Source of the DNA: Mageeibacillus sp. UBA5747
Lineage (GTDB): Bacteria; Bacillota; Clostridia; Saccharofermentanales; UBA5734
Length of the DNA: 18,482 bases
NCBI GenBank assembly: GCA_002419145.1
Contig: DIFN01000046.1
Span: 15,330 to 33,811, forward strand
Reading direction: 5' to 3'
Position numbers and translations under genes: made by a program. Positions 1 to 7,403 of the stretch are shown piece after piece (the stretch's first letter is position 1; each line of letters begins with the position of its first letter). The notes beneath the pieces are model-generated. The model ran no database searches. It worked only from the letters and a program-made list of their open reading frames with translations, and was not told the DNA's origin.

Positions 1-174
1 CTGGGCATGGCTGCCGAGGATTACAACTGGTACCTCGATCTGCGCCGCTTTGGCTCCGCTCGTCACGCCGGGTTCGGCCTTGGCTTTGAACGTCTGATCA
101 TGTATCTGACCGGCATTGCCAACATCCGCGATGTCATCCCTTTTCCCCGCACGACGGGGTCGGCAGAGTTCTGA
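1..174 (+). CDS. asnS: Asparaginyl-tRNA synthetase, C-terminal end (partial)
   Basis: Only the last 57 codons are present; the gene begins upstream of the window. The enzyme charges tRNA-Asn with asparagine in the cytoplasm. The visible end carries the class II synthetase motif 3 region (GFGLGFERLIMYLTG), followed by NIRDVIPFPRTTGSAEF, the usual C-terminus of AsnRS. The downstream end IRDVIPFPR is shared with aspartyl and lysyl enzymes, but the ending fits AsnRS best. The stop codon TGA overlaps the ATG of the next gene by one base, which implies a shared transcript and translational coupling with maf. Confidence 0.9.
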   Translation: MGMAAEDYNWYLDLRRFGSARHAGFGLGFERLIMYLTGIANIRDVIPFPRTTGSAEF

Positions 175-899
175 TGCCGTCCCAGATGCCACTTTTTATT
201 CTGGGATCTGCCTCGCCCAGACGTTACGAGCTGCTTGCCCGGCTGGTGCCGGCGGAGACGATCGTGGTGAGCCCGGTCGATCTGGATGAAGCGTCCCTGA
301 TTGAGGGCTGGCTTTGCCAGCATCCCGGATCACGCCTTGGTCTGAGTTCGATCTGGGCAGCCCGGATCGCCCGCGATTTGGCCGAAGCCAAGATGGCCGC
401 CCTGGTGCAGAGCCGGGTCAAGGTCCAGGCGACTGACCAGACAGCGGAAAACCAGCAAGAATCTGGCGGCACCGTGCTGGTGACAGCCGATACAATCGTC
501 GTGCTAGGTGACCAGATCTTAGGTAAACCAGTGGACGAGGCTGATGCGAGGCGCATGCTGCTAAGCTTGTCCGGCCGTGACCACATGGTCCTGACCGGAC
601 TGTGCATCCGGGTCGAAATCAATGGCTCCCTGCAGCAGCTTTCTGCTACGGAGCAGACTCAGGTCACCTTTTCCGAGCTGACCCCGGCTCAGATGGATTG
701 GTATATCCAGACCGGTGAACCATTTGACAAAGCAGGGGCTTATGGGATCCAGGGCTACGGCAGCGTCCTGGTTCAATCCATCCAAGGCTGCTATTACAAT
801 GTTGTCGGATTGCCAATCCACCGTTTGCTGGTCCTTTTGGAACAAGCAAGGGCGGCAGTTTCCTTCGTTTCGGATTCATTTCATCTCTTGCCCTGGTGA
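174..899 (+). CDS. maf: Maf-family nucleoside triphosphate pyrophosphatase
   Basis: Maf proteins hydrolyse non-canonical or pyrimidine nucleoside triphosphates to the monophosphate plus pyrophosphate and have been linked to arrest of cell division. The N-terminal signature GSASPRRYELL lies at residues 11-21, the catalytic ADTIV at 105-109 (Asp106), and the GEPFDKAGAYGIQG segment at 181-194 with the basic and acidic active-site residues. At 241 aa the protein is longer than the usual 190-200 aa. The extra length sits mostly between the SPRR motif and ADTIV (about residues 42-62 and 80-99) and in a C-terminal tail after residue 222. I cannot assign the nucleotide preference from sequence. The start overlaps the asnS stop, and radC follows, which is the common maf-radC order in Clostridia and Bacilli. 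Confidence 0.93.
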   Translation: MPSQMPLFILGSASPRRYELLARLVPAETIVVSPVDLDEASLIEGWLCQHPGSRLGLSSIWAARIARDLAEAKMAALVQSRVKVQATDQTAENQQESGGTVLVTADTIVVLGDQILGKPVDEADARRMLLSLSGRDHMVLTGLCIRVEINGSLQQLSATEQTQVTFSELTPAQMDWYIQTGEPFDKAGAYGIQGYGSVLVQSIQGCYYNVVGLPIHRLLVLLEQARAAVSFVSDSFHLLPW

Positions 900-937
900 T
901 CGGCTGTCCCTGGCACTGCGCAAAGGGGGAGCATGAA

Positions 938-1654
938 ATGTCCCAATCCAAACGCCTGACCATGAAATCAATCCCTGTTTCAGACCGGCCAACGGAAAAA
1001 CTCAGCCGTCTGGGCGGCAGCGCCTTGTCCGACGCTGAACTTCTGGCCGTGATCATCCGCAGCGGCACAGTCCAGGAATCCGCCCTGTCTGTCTGCCAGC
1101 GGCTGCTAGCCGGGGAGGGAGGAGCGGAACATGCAGCCAGCGGACTTAGGGTTTTGCTCGACAAAAACATCGAAGAGCTGAAGGCAGTGCCCGGGATCGG
1201 CCCGGTCCGGGCTGCCCAGATCAAAGCCGCGCTCGAGCTCGGCAATCGCCTGCAAAGTCAGGGCCATCCAGCGAGCCGTCTGACTGTCCGTGTACCCGAA
1301 GATGCGATCCAAGCTTTGGAAAGTGAGATGCGCTTCCTGCCGCGCGAGGAATTCCGAGCCATTTTGCTCGATATCCGCAACCGGATCATCCGAGTCAGCT
1401 CGATTTCGGCAGGTTCACTCAATGCTGCGATCATCCATCCGCGTGACTTGTTCCGTGATGCCGTCAAATCCAATGCCGCAGCCCTGATTCTGGCTCACAA
1501 CCATCCCAGCGGGGACAGCACGCCGAGTAAGGAAGACATCGATGCCACTTTGCGCTTCATGGAGATGGGCAAAATGATGGGCGTAAGGATTATCGACCAC
1601 ATTGTCATCGCCCAGGGCGGGTCTGTGAGCATGCGCCAGCTGGGTCTGATTTGA
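938..1654 (+). CDS. radC: RadC / JAB-domain protein
   Basis: RadC-family protein of 238 aa. Its cellular role is unsettled; the old DNA-repair label rests on a misassigned E. coli mutation. A helix-hairpin-helix segment (VPGIGPVRAAQI) occupies about residues 84-95. The C-terminal JAB/MPN metalloprotease-like domain has the metal site HNHPSGD at 187-193 followed by Ser and Asp ligand candidates in STPSKEDID. I chose the ATG at 938 because GGGGGA at 925-930 stands 7 bases before it; the open frame extends upstream to 896, but that part overlaps the end of maf and has no ribosome binding site. In Clostridia radC is usually followed by mreB; here mreC follows instead. Confidence 0.92.
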   Translation: MSQSKRLTMKSIPVSDRPTEKLSRLGGSALSDAELLAVIIRSGTVQESALSVCQRLLAGEGGAEHAASGLRVLLDKNIEELKAVPGIGPVRAAQIKAALELGNRLQSQGHPASRLTVRVPEDAIQALESEMRFLPREEFRAILLDIRNRIIRVSSISAGSLNAAIIHPRDLFRDAVKSNAAALILAHNHPSGDSTPSKEDIDATLRFMEMGKMMGVRIIDHIVIAQGGSVSMRQLGLI

Positions 1655-1679
1655 TACGGACGCCGATTTGCGCTATCAT
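1651..1679 (+). promoter_or_regulatory. Predicted sigma-A promoter for mreC-mreD-PBP2
   Basis: The -35 element TTGATA (1651-1656) and -10 element TATCAT (1674-1679) are separated by exactly 17 bases. The -35 overlaps the radC stop codon. The mreC start codon lies 46 bases after the -10. The same -10 word recurs before the pheS T-box and before the yerC-like gene. Confidence 0.6.
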
Positions 1680-1724
1680 GGTCCAGAAATTTGCACCGCA
1701 CAACACCAAATTTGAGGATACTGG

Positions 1725-2567
1725 ATGCCCAGAAACAGCCGCAACCCGCTTTACTTCATTGTCATTGTGACGATCAGCCTGATCGTTCTGGTCATTGTGT
1801 CATCTTTTCCGGGCAATTTTATAAACCAGCTCAGCAGCCCGTTTTCCGTCATCCTCGAACCGGTCCAGAAAAGTGTCCTTACTGTGACGGATCTGATTCG
1901 CACCGGTTCTGCCGCCGTTTTTGAAGGCGCCCAGATCCGGCGCGAAAATGAGGCACTCTTGCTCGAAAACGCCACTTTGCGCAACCAGGTGACGCAACTT
2001 GAAGAGGCTGGACGCCAGTATGAGGAGCTTAAGTCTGCCCTCAAGCTCAAGGATAAATACGACCGCTATGAAATCATCGGTGGCCGCCTGATGTCCCGCG
2101 AAATCGGCGACTGGTTTGATGTGTTCCGGATTGACATCGGGATCACGGACGGTCTTATTGTCGGGCAGACCGAATCGTTTGCAGTGGTCGATGCCCAGTC
2201 CCGCCTGGTTGGCCGGGTCCTGTCTACCGATGCAACCTCCGCCAAAATCCTACCCGTCATTCACGAGGGCTTTTCAGTCAGCGGCAAGATCGACTCCGTC
2301 AACGGTGACTTGCTTAGGGTACGTGGTGATTATGATCTCAAAGACCAAGGCTTGTGCATGGTCGACCAGATCCCGATGACTGCGAGCCTGCACGTGGGCG
2401 ACGTCCTGGTGACCAGTGGCTTGGGTGGGATTTTTCCGCCGGGCATTGAAATCGGCGAGATCATTGAGATCCGTGAGTCCTTGTCGGTGCAAAATCGCCA
2501 GGCTGTCCTTAGACCGTCGGTCGACATGCAAAATGTGTCGGTCGTCTTTGTCATGAAAGGCCAATAG
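1725..2567 (+). CDS. mreC: Rod shape-determining protein MreC
   Basis: MreC is a bitopic membrane protein that scaffolds the peptidoglycan elongation machinery and contacts PBP2 on the outer face of the membrane. The 280-aa product has a short basic N-terminus, one membrane segment (about residues 9-28), a coiled coil rich in Glu, Leu and Arg (about 66-108) and a beta-rich extracytoplasmic domain ending in DMQNVSVVFVMKG, all as in the family. The ribosome binding site GAGGA (1714-1718) is 6 bases before the ATG. mreD starts one base after the stop. mreB is not upstream, where it is normally found. Confidence 0.94.
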   Translation: MPRNSRNPLYFIVIVTISLIVLVIVSSFPGNFINQLSSPFSVILEPVQKSVLTVTDLIRTGSAAVFEGAQIRRENEALLLENATLRNQVTQLEEAGRQYEELKSALKLKDKYDRYEIIGGRLMSREIGDWFDVFRIDIGITDGLIVGQTESFAVVDAQSRLVGRVLSTDATSAKILPVIHEGFSVSGKIDSVNGDLLRVRGDYDLKDQGLCMVDQIPMTASLHVGDVLVTSGLGGIFPPGIEIGEIIEIRESLSVQNRQAVLRPSVDMQNVSVVFVMKGQ

Positions 2568-2568
2568 C

Positions 2569-3156
2569 ATGCGTACGCAACAGCCGCTGGCCCGTGCCAT
2601 CCTGATCGATGCGGTCTATGTCCTGGCTTTTGCCATCCTCCAGGTGACAGTTCTGCCAGAGCTCACTTTCCTGAAGGTTCGGCCTGACCTGACTCTGATC
2701 CTTTCGATTCTAACTGGCTACCTGTTTGGCTGGATCGATGGCATGTTCCTCGGACTGGCCGCCGGTTTCCTGCGCGACATGCTGGCCGGCCGGACCCTTG
2801 GCCTGGGCATGCTGCTACTGATGTATGCTGGACTGGCTGCCCATTACTTGTTGCGAGATTTTTTCCGGCGCAAGACGTGGATGGGCCTGGTCCAGATTTT
2901 CCTGATCACCTTGCTCTATGAACTGGCTTTGGCCTTACTGAGCTGGTTTTTCCCGATGCTGCCCGACCAGGTGCCGTCTTTTAGTCAGCTGATGACCCGC
3001 CTGGTTGTGACAATGCCACTCCAGGGCCTGGCCAATGTGGCGTTCGGGGTGCCAACCTTGCTGCTTTTGCGTTACAAAGGTCCCTACGACCCACGGGTTC
3101 TGGGTGAAGATCTTGACGATGGATCGACAGGAGAGGGCAAATGGCGCCTGATCTGA
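2569..3156 (+). CDS. mreD: Rod shape-determining protein MreD
   Basis: A hydrophobic integral membrane protein of 195 aa, somewhat longer than the common 160-175 aa, with about five membrane segments from residue 10 to 175. The LPELTFLKVRPDLTLIL segment near the N-terminus and the glycine-rich second half (GWIDGMFLGLAAGFLRDM) are typical of MreD. It acts with MreC in lateral wall synthesis. It starts one base after mreC and its last 16 bases overlap the PBP2 gene, so the three genes are surely cotranscribed. The C-terminal tail after about residue 176 is charged and probably cytoplasmic. Confidence 0.9.
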   Translation: MRTQQPLARAILIDAVYVLAFAILQVTVLPELTFLKVRPDLTLILSILTGYLFGWIDGMFLGLAAGFLRDMLAGRTLGLGMLLLMYAGLAAHYLLRDFFRRKTWMGLVQIFLITLLYELALALLSWFFPMLPDQVPSFSQLMTRLVVTMPLQGLANVAFGVPTLLLLRYKGPYDPRVLGEDLDDGSTGEGKWRLI

Positions 3157-5387
3157 AAAACGAAAGTTATTTCACGTTTGACAAGCGTGCCAAAGCGGAG
3201 CGGATCCATGGCGATTCACCAGACCGCCTCAGCTCCAAAGTCTATCAGGCCTTGACCAGTCGCTACATGGTGCTGGCGATTGTCTTTATCCTGGCTGGGG
3301 CTCTGATCTTCTACAACACGGCAGCCTTGCAGCTCAATGCCTCCTCTGTGGCTGGTATTGCCGAGTCCAGTGGCATTTCGCGCCAGATGACCATCCATGC
3401 CCCACGGGGCGACATCCTGGACATCAACGGCATCCCCCTGGCCTACTCCAAGCCCGTTTCTGTCCTGTACCTGACCTATGCCGGACTTGACAACGACGCC
3501 TTGAATGCCATGCTGCTTGATCTTTCGCAAGTCCTGGACAGCCACCAGATCGAATGGTCGAGCAAGCTGTCTTCATACTTGGATTTTTCGCCGGAACAAG
3601 GTCCGTTTTTCGCCCGGGACTGGGAGGCCATCTCGTTCTGGCAGACGGATCAGTATTTACTTGGCCTGAAAGAGCCAACCGACAGCCAGGTAGCGGATTA
3701 TACCAATGATCTGGTCAAAAGCACGGCCAGGGAGTTGTTTAACTATTTCCTCTACAACCGCTTTAGAATCGAAGACCCAGACCAGCCACGCCGGTTCAGT
3801 GATGAACAGGCTTATTCGATCATGAAGCTGCGCTATACCCTGATGCAGAACAACTGGCTGTTCACCAACGGGACACCGCTGGAGATCGCCAGAAACATCA
3901 GCCAGGATGTGATCAGTCTGATCAATGAACAAAATTTCCGCTTCCGCGGCGTGGTGATCGGACAGGATTCCACCCGGGCTTATGCGTCGGAAGCCAGCCT
4001 GGCCAGCCATGTCATAGGCTATACCGGCCGGATTTCCTCAAGCCAGTACGAAGAACTCAAGCCCTTGGGCTATGCCCCGGACGCCATGGTTGGCCAGGCC
4101 GGGATTGAGTGGATTGCGGAACGCTATCTTTCCGGCCGTGATGGCGTCAAACCGTATAACATCTGGTCGGTTGCCAATGAAGATGGGACCTTTTTCTCGG
4201 AATCGATCGGCAAGGATCCCGTTCCAGGCTATGATGTCCGTCTGACCTTGGACATGCCCCTGCAAAAAGTCGCCCAGGAGTCGCTGGCCCGGACCATTGC
4301 CGATATTCGTGCCAACAAGACAGCCCAGAATTTTGGCGATGCCAACGCCGGGGCAGTCGTCATGCTCGATGTGCGGACGGGTGGGGTCCTGGCCATGGCC
4401 AGCTACCCCTATTATGATCCCAACGATTTCATCCTCCAGCTGACCGACGAGGCTGCAGCCGACCGGGTCGAGACATATCTGACGGACAATGTGGAAAAAC
4501 CGATGCTCAACCGGGCGATTCAGGAGATCTATGCTCCGGGCTCGACCTTTAAGCCGGCAACAGCTGTTGCGGCTCTGGAATCGGGGGCCATCACGCCATT
4601 TTCCAACACGATCCGCTGTGTTGGAACGGAGAGCTTTGCCAACTGGACCTGGCGCTGCCTGGAGTACCCGCATGGTGGCCACGGCGACCTGACATTGAGC
4701 CGGGGTATGGCCACGTCCTGCAACATGTATTTCTATCATCTTGGACTTTTGGCTGGGATCGATGCGATCGACCAGTGGGCTGGGATCCTGGGCCTGGGTG
4801 AGCTGACCGGCATCGATCTGCCTGGGGAAGCGCGCGGTTATCGGTCTGGCCGGGAAACCAAGCAGCTTTTGCGCAGCAATCCGGCTGACCAGATCTGGTA
4901 TCCGGCCGACACCTGCCAGACGGCAATCGGCCAGTTTGACAACAGCTACACAATCATCCAACTGGCTACCTATGCGGCTGCTTTGGCGACGGGCCAGAAA
5001 GTGACGCCCCATGTGATCGATTCGATCACAACCTCTGATGGTGTCCTGATCAAGGACTCATCGGACCAGGTCCCAGTCGACCTTGGGATCTCACCGGCAA
5101 CACTGACAGCAGTCCGGGAAGCCATGGTGGCCGTCACGACGGATGCAGAAGGCACCGCCCGCATTTTTAAGGACTTCCCGGTTCCGGTCGCCGCCAAGAC
5201 TGGCACGGCGGAAACGGGCTTTGAGGACTTCTCATCATCCAATGGATTGCTCATTGCCTATGCGCCAGCTGACCATCCGGAAGTTGCCATCGCCCAGATT
5301 GTCGAGCGTGGCGCCTGGGGGTCGAACACGAGCGGTATTGCCAAGGATTTGCTCGCGGCCTACTTTGGGATTGAGACCACCCCTTAA
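3141..5387 (+). CDS. mrdA: Penicillin-binding protein 2 (class B peptidoglycan transpeptidase)
   Basis: Class B PBP of 748 aa that crosslinks peptidoglycan during elongation. A roughly 42-residue cytoplasmic N-terminus precedes one membrane segment (about residues 43-63). The PBP dimerisation domain begins with APRGDILDINGIPLA. The transpeptidase domain carries all three catalytic motifs: SxxK as STFK (Ser468, Lys471), SxN as SCN (526-528) and KTG (686-688). The SD AGGAGAGGG (3129-3137) lies inside the end of mreD, 3 bases before the ATG. The position after mreCD and the length favour the elongation-type PBP2 over the divisome PBP2b/PBP3. Its usual SEDS partner RodA is not in this window. Confidence 0.93.
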   Translation: MAPDLKNESYFTFDKRAKAERIHGDSPDRLSSKVYQALTSRYMVLAIVFILAGALIFYNTAALQLNASSVAGIAESSGISRQMTIHAPRGDILDINGIPLAYSKPVSVLYLTYAGLDNDALNAMLLDLSQVLDSHQIEWSSKLSSYLDFSPEQGPFFARDWEAISFWQTDQYLLGLKEPTDSQVADYTNDLVKSTARELFNYFLYNRFRIEDPDQPRRFSDEQAYSIMKLRYTLMQNNWLFTNGTPLEIARNISQDVISLINEQNFRFRGVVIGQDSTRAYASEASLASHVIGYTGRISSSQYEELKPLGYAPDAMVGQAGIEWIAERYLSGRDGVKPYNIWSVANEDGTFFSESIGKDPVPGYDVRLTLDMPLQKVAQESLARTIADIRANKTAQNFGDANAGAVVMLDVRTGGVLAMASYPYYDPNDFILQLTDEAAADRVETYLTDNVEKPMLNRAIQEIYAPGSTFKPATAVAALESGAITPFSNTIRCVGTESFANWTWRCLEYPHGGHGDLTLSRGMATSCNMYFYHLGLLAGIDAIDQWAGILGLGELTGIDLPGEARGYRSGRETKQLLRSNPADQIWYPADTCQTAIGQFDNSYTIIQLATYAAALATGQKVTPHVIDSITTSDGVLIKDSSDQVPVDLGISPATLTAVREAMVAVTTDAEGTARIFKDFPVPVAAKTGTAETGFEDFSSSNGLLIAYAPADHPEVAIAQIVERGAWGSNTSGIAKDLLAAYFGIETTP

Positions 5388-5415
5388 GTATTTACGACCC
5401 GTTCATATTTTACCC

Positions 5416-5444
5416 TTGTATCCACTGTGAATGATCGATAAAAT
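5416..5444 (+). promoter_or_regulatory. Predicted promoter for the MGS-like/dtd/MBL genes
   Basis: TTGTAT (5416-5421), a 17-base spacer and TAAAAT (5439-5444). It lies in the AT-rich 122-base gap after the PBP2 gene, in which I see no convincing terminator. The leader from here to the start codon is about 60 bases. Confidence 0.55.
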
Positions 5445-5509
5445 ATAACCACAAATTATGCAATGTTTGGGTTATGTTCAACATTCAGACATAGATGGGG
5501 GAACCAACC

Positions 5510-5899
5510 GTGAACATCGTCCTGTTGGCCGATAATCCGAAAAACGAATTACTTGTCAATTTCTGCATCGCCTACAGCCAGATTCTGGGCCGTCACCAGA
5601 TGTTTTCTCTTTTCAACACTGCGCGTCTGATCCGGGATGCGACCCGGCTCGAGGTCGAGGCTCTGTCGACTGAGATCGCCAGCAGCTTTGACCAGCTGGC
5701 CAGCCGAGTCATGTATAACGAAATCGACGCGGTCATTTACCTGCGCGACCCGCTCCGGAGCAGCTACGACGCACCTAATGCACTCCTGCGCGAGTGTGAC
5801 AAGCACGCCATCCCTTTTGCGACCAACATCGCGACCGCTGAGATCCTGGTTCTGGCCATCGACCGCGGCGATCTGGACTGGCGCGAACTGGTCCGCTGA
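5510..5899 (+). CDS. Methylglyoxal synthase-fold protein, probably not catalytic
   Basis: By overall pattern this 129-aa protein is a homologue of methylglyoxal synthase (MgsA), the cytoplasmic enzyme that turns dihydroxyacetone phosphate into methylglyoxal. Retained family signatures are IDAVIYLRDPL (72-82), ALLRECD (91-97) and the strong PFATNIATAEILV (102-114). Ungapped comparison with remembered E. coli and B. subtilis MgsA sequences puts Asp8 at catalytic His19, Leu34/Asn36 in the phosphate-binding TGTT loop, Glu55 at Gly66, Phe60 at catalytic Asp71 (GGDQQ has become SSFDQ), Asp87 at His98 and Asn90 at Asp101. Only Asp91 (Asp80 here) is kept. I prefer the GTG at 5510, because GGGGGA at 5497-5502 is 7 bases before it and the protein then begins like MgsA; an in-frame ATG at 5495 is the alternative. 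dtd follows after 3 bases. Confidence 0.75.
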   Translation: MNIVLLADNPKNELLVNFCIAYSQILGRHQMFSLFNTARLIRDATRLEVEALSTEIASSFDQLASRVMYNEIDAVIYLRDPLRSSYDAPNALLRECDKHAIPFATNIATAEILVLAIDRGDLDWRELVR

Positions 5900-5902
5900 T
5901 CG

Positions 5903-6385
5903 ATGCGAGCTTTGCTACAGCGTGTCCAATCTGCTTCGGTCGAGATCGAAGGTGAACGGACGGCTTTGATCGGCCCCGGACTGCTGATTTTCCTGGGGGT
6001 CACCCACAACGACAATCCTGACGACGTCGCATGGCTGGCCGGTAAGGTCAGCCATCTGCGCATTTTTGCAGATGAAAACGGCAAGATGAACCGTTCCGTG
6101 ACAGACAGTGGCGGTGCGGTCCTTGTGGTATCCCAGTTTACCCTGTATGCGGATACTCGGCGCGGCAACCGCCCCGGTTTTGACCAGGCGGCCAGGCCAG
6201 ATCTGGCCAATTCTTTGTACGAGGCATTTTGCGCCGCACTGCGAGCCCAAGGCTTGCCGGTGGCGACAGGCCGGTTTGCTGCTGACATGCAGGTTTGCCT
6301 GCAGAACGACGGTCCGGTCACGATTCTGCTGGACAGTGCCGAGACAAAATCGAGCCGGAGCCGGCGCTCCGAGGAGGTCTTATGA
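5903..6385 (+). CDS. dtd: D-aminoacyl-tRNA deacylase
   Basis: Dtd hydrolyses D-aminoacyl-tRNA (notably D-Tyr-tRNA) and mischarged glycyl-tRNA-Ala, a proofreading step in the cytoplasm. The start MRALLQRVQSASVEI is typical. The SQFTLYADTRRGNRPGF block at 77-93 includes Thr80 of the SQxTL motif, and GPVT at 137-140 supplies the second conserved motif with the cross-subunit Gly-Pro. The 160-aa length is slightly above the usual 145-150 aa because of a basic Ser/Arg-rich tail after residue 147. No good SD precedes the ATG, which lies 3 bases after the upstream stop, so translation is probably coupled. The last 4 bases overlap the next gene. Confidence 0.94.
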   Translation: MRALLQRVQSASVEIEGERTALIGPGLLIFLGVTHNDNPDDVAWLAGKVSHLRIFADENGKMNRSVTDSGGAVLVVSQFTLYADTRRGNRPGFDQAARPDLANSLYEAFCAALRAQGLPVATGRFAADMQVCLQNDGPVTILLDSAETKSSRSRRSEEVL

Positions 6386-7053
6386 AAATCATCAATCGGC
6401 CCGGGCTTGTCATTCACCAGATTCCGGACGGCCCCTTGCAAACCAATGCTTACTGGTTGGATACCGGAACAGTCTCTTGTCTGGTCGATCCGATCCTGGA
6501 CCCAAAGAACCGACCTGAGGGGGCTTCGCGCCTGGGCTTGATTTTAGCCACGCACGGCCATTATGACCATATTGGCCGCTGTGACGACTGGCGGGCTCTG
6601 GATCCAGTCAAGCTGGGCATCCATGGCGATGAAGCCGGCTACCTGACCGATGCCAGACTCAACGGCTCAGCTTATTATGGTACCGCAGCCGAGCACTATC
6701 CGGCCGAGATTTTGCTCCATGACCAGCAGGTGATCCAGCTGGACAGCAAGACGAGCCTACTGGTGATTCACACGCCGGGCCATACACCAGGAGGCATCTG
6801 CATCCTGGTCCTTGTTGACCAGCAAGCTCAGGCTTTGCTGACCGGTGACACTTTGTTTGCCGGCACAGTGGGGCGTGTTGATTTGCCGGGTGGCCAGGCT
6901 GCACAGCTGATGACATCGTTGGACCGGCTGGTCCGGATCTCGGAAATCCATGGCCAAGACCTGCCAGTCCTGCCCGGACACGGACCGGCGACCACCTTGC
7001 GCGCTGAGATGCGGGACAACCCCTTTCTGACCGGCAAAGCCCGCTTCAAGTAG
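6382..7053 (+). CDS. Metallo-beta-lactamase fold hydrolase (glyoxalase II-like)
   Basis: A 223-aa MBL-fold hydrolase resembling the short hydroxyacylglutathione hydrolase-like proteins common in Bacillota. The metal-binding set is complete: THGHYDH at 57-63 (His58, His60, Asp62, His63), His134 in TPGHTPGG, Asp156 in TGDTLFAGTVGRVD and His200 in LPGHGP. The substrate is unknown; many members act on thioesters. I set the start at ATG 6382, behind the strong SD AGGAGGT (6372-6378) and in an ATGA overlap with the dtd stop; the upstream part of the frame lies inside dtd. A dtd-MBL pair is common in Clostridia. A link to methylglyoxal detoxification is tempting, but the neighbouring MGS homologue looks inactive. 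Confidence 0.9.
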   Translation: MKIINRPGLVIHQIPDGPLQTNAYWLDTGTVSCLVDPILDPKNRPEGASRLGLILATHGHYDHIGRCDDWRALDPVKLGIHGDEAGYLTDARLNGSAYYGTAAEHYPAEILLHDQQVIQLDSKTSLLVIHTPGHTPGGICILVLVDQQAQALLTGDTLFAGTVGRVDLPGGQAAQLMTSLDRLVRISEIHGQDLPVLPGHGPATTLRAEMRDNPFLTGKARFK

Positions 7054-7055
7054 CT

Positions 7056-7084
7056 TTGCATTTTTTCAAGGCTGGTGGTATCAT
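7056..7084 (+). promoter_or_regulatory. Predicted promoter for the pheST T-box transcript
   Basis: TTGCAT (7056-7061), a 17-base spacer and TATCAT (7079-7084), starting 3 bases after the stop codon of the MBL gene. Transcription would begin near 7091, right at the start of the T-box leader, which supports the assignment. Confidence 0.7.
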
Positions 7085-7091
7085 AGGCCAA

Positions 7092-7364
7092 ACGCAATGA
7101 TCGAGAGAGTAGGCGGACGATTCCATCCTGGTCCCAAGAGAGGGCACAGCCTCAGGCTGAAAGCTGGCCCGACCCCGGAACCGCTGAAGTTCACTCGGGA
7201 GCAGCTGCCCTGAACGACTGGCCTTGACGCCATCTGGTAGGGGTTGCCGGGTCGCTCCGTTACCTGCGATGAGAGAGTGCCATCGGCCAGATGCGACAGA
7301 GACTGGCCGTGGAATTCGGGTGGTACCGCGGTTATTCCGTCCCGTTGCAGGGGCGGATTTTTTT
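7092..7364 (+). promoter_or_regulatory. T-box riboswitch (tRNA-Phe) of pheST
   Basis: This leader fills the 350-base gap before pheS. The T-box consensus GGGTGGTACCGCGG is at 7318-7331; its UGGU matches an ACCA acceptor end. The probable specifier is TTC (Phe) at 7190-7192 within GAAGTTCACTC, the usual specifier-loop context. An AG-rich bulge (GAGAGAGTAGG) at 7103-7113 fits the lower part of stem I. The antiterminator pairs GGAAT (7311-7315) with ATTCC (7334-7338); this excludes the terminator that starts at 7336. Uncharged tRNA-Phe should therefore raise pheST expression. Confidence 0.93.
7336..7364 (+). terminator. T-box attenuator terminator
   Basis: An 8-bp stem, TCCGTCCC (7336-7343) with GGGGCGGA (7350-7357) and one G-U pair, has a 6-base loop and is followed by seven T (7358-7364). 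Its left arm shares TCC with the antiterminator stem, the switching arrangement expected of a T-box. Confidence 0.88.
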
Positions 7365-7403
7365 ATTTTACGGCACCCTGAGGGTGTGCCCAGGAGGTCA
7401 TTC

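Noticed and set aside
4038..5012. A 324-codon open frame on the - strand inside the PBP2 gene
   Set aside because: The + strand encodes all three transpeptidase motifs here; the antisense product resembles nothing and lacks a start context.
5462..5485. Inverted repeat AATGTT/AACATT in the leader of the MGS-like gene as an operator
   Set aside because: Six-base arms with a 12-base gap in an AT-rich spacer are easily expected by chance; no second copy supports it.
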